Origin: Streptomyces nodosus
Lineage (GTDB): Bacteria; Actinomycetota; Actinomycetes; Streptomycetales; Streptomycetaceae
Length of the DNA: 64,000 nucleotides
Assembly (NCBI RefSeq): GCF_008704995.1
Contig: NZ_CP023747.1
Span: 2,754,501-2,818,500 of the forward strand
Direction: 5' to 3'
Shown: positions 58,047 through 64,000 of the stretch, piece by piece
Layout: each line of letters starts with the position of its first letter
How positions within the stretch are numbered: the first letter of the stretch is position 1
Program-made: the position numbers and the translations under genes
Notes under the pieces: generated by a model
Database searches by the model: none
Told to the model about the DNA's origin: nothing
The model's input: only the letters and a program-made list of their open reading frames with translations

Positions 58047-59147
58047 ATGGCGAGCATCAAGGACGTCGCCGCCGAGGCGGGCGTCTCCGTCGCCACGGTG
58101 TCGCGCGTCCTGAACGACCACCCGTCGGTCAGCGCGGACGCGCGTACCCGGGTGCTGGCCGCCGTGAAGGCGCTGGGCTACCGCCCGAACGCCGTCGCCC
58201 GGTCCCTGCGCACCGACCAGACCCGCACCCTCGGGCTGGTCATCAGCGATGTGCTGAATCCCTACTTCACCCATCTGGCCCGCTCCGTGGAGGAGCAGGC
58301 CCGCGCCCTCGGCTACAGCGTGATCATCGGCAATGCCGACGAGCGGCCCGATCTCCAGGACCACCATGTGCGGACCCTGCTGGACCGGCGGATCGACGGA
58401 CTGCTGGTCTCGCCGACCGACGGCGGCTCGCCGCTCATGCTGGACGCGGTGCGCTCCGGGACGCCCATGGTCTTCGTCGACCGGTGGATCCCGGGTGTCG
58501 ACGTACCCGTGGTGCGGTCCGACGGACAGGCGGCGGTGCACGACCTCGTCACCCATCTGCACGGGCTCGGCCACCGCCGGCTCGCGATCATCGCGGGTCC
58601 CGCGACGACCACCACCGGGCAGGAGCGTGTCGAGGCCTTCCGCCGGGCCCTGGGCGCGTACGGGCTTCCCCTCCCGGACGCCTGCATCGGCCAGGGCGAC
58701 TTCCAGGCCGAGAGCGGACGCCGGGCCACCGAGCGGTTCCTGGACCTGGCCGAGCCGCCCGAGGTGGTGTTCGCCGCCGACAACCTGATGGCGCTCGGCG
58801 CGCTGGACGCGATCCGCGCGCGCGGGCTGCGGGTCCCGGACGACATCGCGCTCGCCGCGTTCGACGACATCCCGTGGTTCGTGCACACCGATCCGCCGAT
58901 CACCGCGATAGCCCAGCCCACCGGCGAACTGGGGCGCGCCGCCGTGCGCGCACTGGTCGACCGCATCGAGGGACGGCCCCCCGCGTCCGTCACCCTCCCC
59001 GCCCGTCTCGTGGTGCGCCGCTCGTGCGGCGAGCCCGCTCCCAGGGAGCGCGTCGCGTTCCGCGAGCCCTCCGCTCTCCAGGAGCCTCTCCGGGAGCCCC
59101 CGGCCCCCAGGGAGCCGTCCCCCGTCATGAACAGGAGCCAGTCATGA
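58047..59147 (+). CDS. rbsR: LacI-family transcriptional regulator of the ribose operon
   Basis: 366 aa from ATG 58047 (aaggaggt upstream). HTH MASIKDVAAEAGVSVATVSRVLNDHPSVS, then a periplasmic-binding-protein-like sensor with LGLVISDVLNPYF, RRIDGLLVSPTDGG, FVDRWIPG, AFDDIPWF. The end has a 35-residue Glu/Pro/Arg tail not typical of the family. Likely represses the operon until the sugar (or its phosphate) binds. The stop overlaps rbsA (ATGA). Confidence 0.9.
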   Translation: MASIKDVAAEAGVSVATVSRVLNDHPSVSADARTRVLAAVKALGYRPNAVARSLRTDQTRTLGLVISDVLNPYFTHLARSVEEQARALGYSVIIGNADERPDLQDHHVRTLLDRRIDGLLVSPTDGGSPLMLDAVRSGTPMVFVDRWIPGVDVPVVRSDGQAAVHDLVTHLHGLGHRRLAIIAGPATTTTGQERVEAFRRALGAYGLPLPDACIGQGDFQAESGRRATERFLDLAEPPEVVFAADNLMALGALDAIRARGLRVPDDIALAAFDDIPWFVHTDPPITAIAQPTGELGRAAVRALVDRIEGRPPASVTLPARLVVRRSCGEPAPRERVAFREPSALQEPLREPPAPREPSPVMNRSQS

Positions 59148-60673
59148 GCGACCCGGACGAGTTGCTGCGCATCGAAGGCATACGCAAGACCTTCCCCGGT
59201 GTGGTCGCGCTCGACGGCGTCGACTTCGATCTGCGTCGGGGCGAGGTGCATGTGCTGCTCGGTGAGAACGGCGCGGGCAAGAGCACCCTCATCAAGATGC
59301 TCTCCGGCGCCTACCGGCCCGACGCCGGACGGATCCTGGTCGGCGGCGAGGAGGTGCGGATCAACGGGGCGCAGGACTCCGAGCGCCTCGGGATCGCCAC
59401 CATCTACCAGGAGTTCAACCTCGTTCCCGATCTGACCGTCGCCGAGAACATCTTCCTCGGCCGGCAGCCACGCCGGCTGGGGATGATCGACCGCAGGAAG
59501 ATGGAGGCCGACGCCGCCGGGCTGCTGGAACGCGTCGGCGTGCGGGTCTCGCCCCGGGCGCGGGTGCGGGAACTCGGCATCGCACGGCTCCAGATGGTCG
59601 AGATCGCCAAGGCGCTGAGCCTGGACGCGCGGGTGCTCATCATGGACGAGCCCACGGCCGTGCTCACCTCGGAGGAGGTCGAGCGGCTCTTCGCCATCGT
59701 GCGCTCACTGCGCGAGGACGGCGTCGGGGTCGTGTTCATCACGCACCATCTGGACGAGATCGCGGCGCTCGGCGACCGGGTGACCGTCATCCGCGACGGC
59801 CGGAGCGTCGGGCAGGTCCCGGCCGCCACGCCCGAGGAGGAGCTGGTGCGCCTGATGGTGGGGCGCTCGATCGAGCAGCAGTACCCACGCGAACGGGCGG
59901 ACGCGGGCGCCGCGTTGCTCACCGTCGAGGGGCTCACCCGGGACGGGGTCTTCCACGATGTGTCCTTCGAGGTGCGGGCCGGTGAGGTCGTCGGCGTCGC
60001 CGGGCTCGTCGGGGCCGGCCGTACGGAGGTGGTCCGGGCCGTGTTCGGGGCCGACCCCTACGACAAGGGCACCGTGCGGGTCTCGGGCGCGGAGGTGCGG
60101 CGGCACGATGTGAACGCCGCCATGCACGCCGGAATCGGACTGGTGCCCGAGGACCGCAAGGGCCAGGGGCTCGTCCTGGACGCCTCCGTCGAGGAGAACC
60201 TGGGCCTGGTGACCCTGCGGGCCGCGACCCACGGCGGTCTGGTCGACCGCAGGGGGCAGCGGGCCGCCGCGGCCCGGGTCGCCGAGCGGCTGGGCGTGCG
60301 GATGGCCGGGCTCGGCCAGCAGGTGCGCACCCTCTCCGGCGGCAACCAGCAGAAGGTCGTCATCGGCAAGTGGCTGCTCGCGGACACCAAGGTGCTCATC
60401 CTCGACGAGCCGACGCGCGGCATCGACGTCGGCGCCAAGGTCGAGATCTACCAACTCGTCAACGAACTCACGGCCGCCGGCGCCGCCGTGCTGATGATCT
60501 CCAGCGATCTGCCCGAGGTGCTCGGCATGAGCGACCGGGTCCTGGTGATGGCCCAGGGCCGGATCGCGGGCGAGCTGAGCGCCGCCGAGGCGACCCAGGA
60601 CTCCGTGATGGCACTGGCCGTCTCCACACCCACCACTTCTGTCAACGGAACGGAGGCCACCCGTGGCCACTGA
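59144..60673 (+). CDS. rbsA: Ribose-type ABC transporter ATPase RbsA
   Basis: 509 aa, two ABC domains as in all RbsA/MglA proteins: first Walker A GENGAGKST (about 40-48), LGIARLQMVEIAKAL signature region, LIMDEPTAVL; second domain has the degenerate AGLVGAGRTE Walker A and LSGGNQQK with LILDEPTRGID. Cytoplasmic, works with the fused permease encoded next (overlap of 11 bp). Confidence 0.94.
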   Translation: MSDPDELLRIEGIRKTFPGVVALDGVDFDLRRGEVHVLLGENGAGKSTLIKMLSGAYRPDAGRILVGGEEVRINGAQDSERLGIATIYQEFNLVPDLTVAENIFLGRQPRRLGMIDRRKMEADAAGLLERVGVRVSPRARVRELGIARLQMVEIAKALSLDARVLIMDEPTAVLTSEEVERLFAIVRSLREDGVGVVFITHHLDEIAALGDRVTVIRDGRSVGQVPAATPEEELVRLMVGRSIEQQYPRERADAGAALLTVEGLTRDGVFHDVSFEVRAGEVVGVAGLVGAGRTEVVRAVFGADPYDKGTVRVSGAEVRRHDVNAAMHAGIGLVPEDRKGQGLVLDASVEENLGLVTLRAATHGGLVDRRGQRAAAARVAERLGVRMAGLGQQVRTLSGGNQQKVVIGKWLLADTKVLILDEPTRGIDVGAKVEIYQLVNELTAAGAAVLMISSDLPEVLGMSDRVLVMAQGRIAGELSAAEATQDSVMALAVSTPTTSVNGTEATRGH

Positions 60674-62609
60674 CACGCTCAAGGGCCGGGCGGGCGCCGG
60701 CAGCGCCGCGGGGGTACGCCGGCTCCTGCTCGACAACGGCGCGCTCACCGCGCTGATCGTCCTCGTCATCGCCATGTCGGCGCTGTCCGGCGACTTCCTG
60801 ACCACGGACAACCTGCTCAACATCGGCGTCCAGGCGGCGGTGACCGCCATCCTCGCCTTCGGTGTCACCTTTGTGATCGTCTCGGCGGGCATCGATCTGT
60901 CGGTGGGTTCGGTGGCGGCGCTGTCGGCCACGGTCCTCGCCTGGAGCGCGACCTCGGCGGGCGTACCGGTCGTGCTCGCCGTGCTGCTGTCGATCGCCAC
61001 CGGCCTGGCCTGCGGTCTGGTCAACGGCATCCTGATCTCGTACGGGAAGCTGCCGCCGTTCATCGCGACCCTCGCCATGCTGTCGGTGGGCCGCGGTCTG
61101 TCGCTGGTGATCTCGCAGGGCTCCCCGATCGCCTTCCCCGACTCGATCTCGCACCTCGGTGACACCCTCGGCGGCTGGCTGCCCGTGCCGGTGCTGGTGA
61201 TGGTCGTGGTGGGTCTGATCACCGCCTTCGTCCTGGGCCGTACCTACATCGGCCGTTCGATGTACGCGATCGGCGGCAACGAGGAGGCCGCGCGCCTCTC
61301 CGGTCTGCGGGTGAAGCGGCAGAAGCTCGCGATCTACGCGCTGTCCGGTCTGTTCGCCGCGGCCGCGGGCATCGTGCTCGCCGCGCGGCTGTCGTCGGCA
61401 CAGCCGCAGGCCGCCAACGGCTATGAGCTGGACGCGATCGCGGCGGTCGTCATCGGCGGCGCCTCCCTGGCGGGCGGCACCGGCAAGGCGTCCGGCACCC
61501 TGATCGGCGCGCTGATCCTGGCGGTGCTGCGCAACGGTCTCAACCTCCTCTCGGTGTCGGCCTTCTGGCAGCAGGTCGTGATCGGTGTGGTGATCGCCCT
61601 GGCGGTGCTGCTGGACACGGTGCGGCGCAAGGCGGGGGCCACCCCGGTGGCCGCCGGCACCTCTCCGGGCGGCAAGGGCAGGCAGACGGTGACCTATCTG
61701 CTGGCCGCCGTGGTCGCGGCGGCCGTGGTGGGCGGGGTCTCCCTGCTGCACGGCGGCTCCTCGGCCACCACGCAGAAGGTCGGTCTGTCGCTCTCCACCC
61801 TCAACAACCCGTTCTTCGTGCAGATCAAGTCCGGTGCGCAGGCGGAGGCGAAGAGGCTGGGCGTGGAGCTGACCGTCACGGACGCGCAGAACGACGCCTC
61901 GCAGCAGGCCAACCAGTTGCAGAACTTCACCAGCTCGGGCCTGGGTTCGATCATCGTCAACCCGGTGGACTCGGATGCCGCGGGCCCGGCGGTGCGGGCC
62001 GCGAACAAGGCCGGGATACCGGTGGTGGGCGTGGACCGCGCCGTCAACAAGGCGCAGACGGTCGCGCTGGTCGCCTCCGACAACGTCGAGGGCGGCAGGC
62101 TGGCCGCGCAGGCGCTCGCCGAGAAGCTGGGCGGCAAGGGCCGGATCGTGATCCTCCAGGGCCAGGCGGGCACCTCCGCCAGCCGTGAGCGCGGGGCCGG
62201 CTTCGCCGAGGGTCTCAAGGCTTACCCGGGCATCCAGGTCCTGGCCAAGCAGCCGGCCGACTTCGACCGGACCAAGGGCCTCGATGTGATGACCAACCTG
62301 CTCCAGGCGCACCCGGACGTCCAGGGCGTCTTCGCCGAGAACGACGAGATGGCGCTCGGCGCGGTCAAGGCGCTGGGCTCCAAGGCCGGCACCTCGGTCC
62401 AGGTCGTCGGCTTCGACGGCGAGCCTGACGGACTGGCCGCGGTCAAGGCGGGCACGCTGTACGCCTCGGTGGCGCAGCAGCCGAGCCAGCTGGGGCGGAT
62501 CGCGGTCGACAATGCGCTGCGGGCCGCCGAGGGCAAGAAGGTCGACGACACGGTGAAGGTTCCGGTGAAGGTGGTCACCAAGCAGAACGTGGCCGGGTTC
62601 ACCGGCTGA
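60663..62609 (+). CDS. rbsCB: Fused ribose permease and binding protein (RbsC-RbsB)
   Basis: 648 aa from GTG 60663. Residues about 20-325 are an RbsC-type permease with about nine hydrophobic helices and SAGIDLSVGSVAALS and GRTYIGRSMYAIGGNEEAARLSG motifs. A short linker leads to one more membrane helix (about 340-360, VTYLLAAVVAAAVVGGVSLL). Residues about 365-648 are a complete periplasmic ribose-binding domain (VGLSLSTLNNPFFVQIKSG, SGLGSIIVNPVDSDAAG, NVEGGRLAAQAL, AENDEMALGA, VGFDGEPDGLAAV). The helix would place the binding domain outside, tethered. A fused form is known in Streptomyces. Confidence 0.92.
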   Translation: MATDTLKGRAGAGSAAGVRRLLLDNGALTALIVLVIAMSALSGDFLTTDNLLNIGVQAAVTAILAFGVTFVIVSAGIDLSVGSVAALSATVLAWSATSAGVPVVLAVLLSIATGLACGLVNGILISYGKLPPFIATLAMLSVGRGLSLVISQGSPIAFPDSISHLGDTLGGWLPVPVLVMVVVGLITAFVLGRTYIGRSMYAIGGNEEAARLSGLRVKRQKLAIYALSGLFAAAAGIVLAARLSSAQPQAANGYELDAIAAVVIGGASLAGGTGKASGTLIGALILAVLRNGLNLLSVSAFWQQVVIGVVIALAVLLDTVRRKAGATPVAAGTSPGGKGRQTVTYLLAAVVAAAVVGGVSLLHGGSSATTQKVGLSLSTLNNPFFVQIKSGAQAEAKRLGVELTVTDAQNDASQQANQLQNFTSSGLGSIIVNPVDSDAAGPAVRAANKAGIPVVGVDRAVNKAQTVALVASDNVEGGRLAAQALAEKLGGKGRIVILQGQAGTSASRERGAGFAEGLKAYPGIQVLAKQPADFDRTKGLDVMTNLLQAHPDVQGVFAENDEMALGAVKALGSKAGTSVQVVGFDGEPDGLAAVKAGTLYASVAQQPSQLGRIAVDNALRAAEGKKVDDTVKVPVKVVTKQNVAGFTG

Positions 62610-62650
62610 CCCGCGCGCCGGGCCTCGTCGTCGCAGGTATCCGCGGAATC

Positions 62651-62730
62651 CACGGGGTTCCATGAGGGTCCGCGGGGTTCCATGAGGGCCCACGGGGATC
62701 CAGAGGGTCCATGAGGATCCGTAGGGAGAC
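62651..62730 (+). repeat. Four 20-bp imperfect direct repeats before rbsK
   Basis: Units start at 62651, 62671, 62691 and 62711, each of 20 bp. The first two differ at two positions (C(A/G)CGGGGTTCCATGAGGG(T/C)C); the last two are diverged. They fill the gap between rbsCB and rbsK. Confidence 0.75.
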
Positions 62731-62735
62731 AGTTC

Positions 62736-63635
62736 ATGTACGACTACGACCTGCTGGTCGTGGGGTCGGCCAACGCCGATCTGGTCGTCCGGGTCGAGCG
62801 CCGGCCCGCGGCCGGGGAGACCGTGCTCGGCTCCGACCTGGTGGTCCACCCGGGCGGCAAGGGCGCGAACCAGGCCGTGGCCGCCGCCCGGCTCGGGGCC
62901 CGTACGGCGCTGCTGGCCCGCGTCGGCGACGACGGGCACGGGGAGCTGCTGCTCCGGTCGCAGCGCGCGGCCGGCGTCGACACGACCGGGGTCCTGGCCG
63001 GCGGGGCGCCCACCGGGGTCGCACTGATCACGGTGGACCCCTCGGGGGACAACAGCATCGTGGTCTCGCCCGGGGCCAACGCCCGGCTCACCCCCGAGGA
63101 CGTACGGGCCGCCAGCGGTCTGCTGGGCTCCTCCCGGGTGGTGTCGGCGCAGCTGGAGATCCCGCTGGAGACGGTCGTGGAGGTGGTACGGAACCTGCCG
63201 TCCGGCACCCGCTTCGTGCTGAACCCGTCGCCGCCGCGGCCGCTGCCCGCCGAGCTGCTCGCGGCGTGCGACCCGCTGATCGTCAATGAGCACGAGGCGC
63301 GGGTCATCGCGGGCGGGAAGCCGGACGGTTCGCCCGAGGACCGGGCGGCGGCGCTGCTGGCCCTCGGTCCCCGTTCGGTCGTGGTGACGCTGGGCGCGGA
63401 GGGCGCGCTGGTGGCGACCGGGGAGACCATGACCCGGGTGCCGTCCGTGAAGGTGGACGCGGTGGACACCACCGGCGCGGGCGACGCGTTCACGGCGGCG
63501 CTGGCGTGGCGGCTCGGCACGGGCTCGTCGCTGCCGGAGGCGGCGGCGTTCGCGGCGCGGGTGGGCGCGGCGGCGGTGACCCGCCCCGGAGCCCAGGAGT
63601 CCTACCCGACCGCCGAGGAGGTCGGGGCGCTGTGA
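62736..63635 (+). CDS. rbsK: Ribokinase
   Basis: 299 aa PfkB-family kinase from ATG 62736 (RBS agggaga). GGKGANQAVAAARLG (about 40-54) and the catalytic anion-hole motif DTTGAGDAFTAAL (about 245-257, Asp base) are intact; ASANADLVVRVERRP-like start VVGSANADLVVRV. Phosphorylates ribose entering through RbsA-RbsCB. It overlaps rbsD by 4 nt (GTGA). Confidence 0.94.
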   Translation: MYDYDLLVVGSANADLVVRVERRPAAGETVLGSDLVVHPGGKGANQAVAAARLGARTALLARVGDDGHGELLLRSQRAAGVDTTGVLAGGAPTGVALITVDPSGDNSIVVSPGANARLTPEDVRAASGLLGSSRVVSAQLEIPLETVVEVVRNLPSGTRFVLNPSPPRPLPAELLAACDPLIVNEHEARVIAGGKPDGSPEDRAAALLALGPRSVVVTLGAEGALVATGETMTRVPSVKVDAVDTTGAGDAFTAALAWRLGTGSSLPEAAAFAARVGAAAVTRPGAQESYPTAEEVGAL

Positions 63636-64000
63636 AGCGGTCCGGCATCCTGAACCGTCATCTGGCGGGCGCCCTGGCCGAGTTGGGGCACGGGGACACG
63701 GTGCTGGTGTGCGATGCGGGCATGCCGATCCCGGCCGGGCCCCGGGTGGTGGACCTGGCGTTCCGCGCGGGGGTGCCGGCCTTCGCCGAGGTGCTCGACG
63801 GTCTGCTGGACGAACTGGTGGTGGAGGGCGCCACGGCGGCGCGGGAGGTACGCGGCGCGAACCCGGAGGCGTCGGCCCTGCTGGACGCCCGCTTCCCTGA
63901 TCTCGCGCTGATACCCCATGAGCGGCTGAAGGAGCTGGCGGCGGGCGCACGCCTGGTCGTCCGCACCGGCGAGGCCCGCCCGTACGCCAATGTGCTGCTG
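63632..64000 (+). CDS. rbsD: D-ribose pyranase RbsD (partial at window end)
   Basis: GTG 63632, 123 codons to the window edge, about six residues short of the usual RbsD length. MKRSGILNRHLAGALAELGHGDTVLVCDAGMPIPAGPRVVDLAF is the RbsD start with the catalytic His, and VRTGEARPYANVLL the typical end region. Converts beta-pyranose to beta-furanose ribose for the kinase. Confidence 0.95.
   Translation, partial: MKRSGILNRHLAGALAELGHGDTVLVCDAGMPIPAGPRVVDLAFRAGVPAFAEVLDGLLDELVVEGATAAREVRGANPEASALLDARFPDLALIPHERLKELAAGARLVVRTGEARPYANVLL

Noticed and set aside
62651..62730. Tandem repeats as a CRISPR-like array.
   Set aside because: Units abut without spacers and are only 20 bp; no cas genes.
60642..63950. 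A 1,102-codon minus-strand frame over the rbs genes.
   Set aside because: Low-complexity Arg/Gly/His product; plus strand encodes RbsC-RbsB, RbsK and RbsD.

Overview
The window is chromosomal DNA of a Streptomyces or a very close relative. Evidence: very high GC with G/C-rich third codon positions, many 4-nt ATGA/GTGA gene overlaps, chaplin genes, LAETG sortase signals, an SsbB-type single-strand binding protein and a PknG/GlnX/GlnH cassette. From memory, the gene order also resembles the SCO266x-SCO274x part of the S. coelicolor chromosome; this was not checked.

Layout. 0-2.5 kb is the end of a sugar-uptake operon (ABC permease, GH4 glycosidase, BadF-type kinase), possibly the chitosan-oligosaccharide csn operon. 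3-13.7 kb is a seven-gene signalling cassette: four-helix membrane protein (GlnX-like), amino-acid binding protein (GlnH-like), coiled-coil protein, PknG kinase, zinc-ribbon PP2C phosphatase, VWA protein and zinc-ribbon FHA protein. 14-17.2 kb holds a truncated haemoglobin and a minus-strand operon of EttA (ABC-F), a thioesterase and an unknown protein. 17.2-25.6 kb is a loosely packed accessory stretch of small genes (DUF1737, two coupled lipoproteins, a SUKH/SMI1 protein, a cupin, several unknowns) with long non-coding gaps. 25.6-30 kb is a three-gene unit: unknown protein, MoxR-type AAA+ ATPase, and a putative HEVSH metallopeptidase with a VWA-like domain.

30-40.6 kb mixes surface and housekeeping genes: a thioester-domain sortase substrate, ssbB, a pair of dynamin-like GTPases, tRNA-Arg(UCU), a DUF11 secreted protein, two small secreted proteins and a short chaplin. 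40.9-43.1 kb has decayed iolB and iolD remnants in front of an intact mmsA. 43.5-47.3 kb encodes a hydrolase fused to an ABC ATPase, plus its permease. 47.7-48.7 kb has a short and a sortase-anchored chaplin. 49-53.3 kb has an HTH protein, a zinc alcohol dehydrogenase and a copZ-copA pair with a CsoR-like operator. 53.9-57.7 kb has citrate synthase and RecD2. 58-64 kb is a ribose-type operon (LacI regulator, RbsA, fused RbsC-RbsB, RbsK, RbsD) with two LacI-type operators; rbsD runs off the window.

How the parts work together: the PknG cassette has the parts to sense extracellular acidic amino acids and pass the signal through kinase, phosphatase and FHA reader. The rbs genes form a complete sugar uptake and phosphorylation route. 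copZ/copA form a copper efflux unit. The chaplins and the thioester protein are exported, and two of these proteins carry the same LAETG sorting motif. Many convergent gene ends are closed by long perfect hairpins. All function calls rest on motifs and remembered family features; no database search was run.
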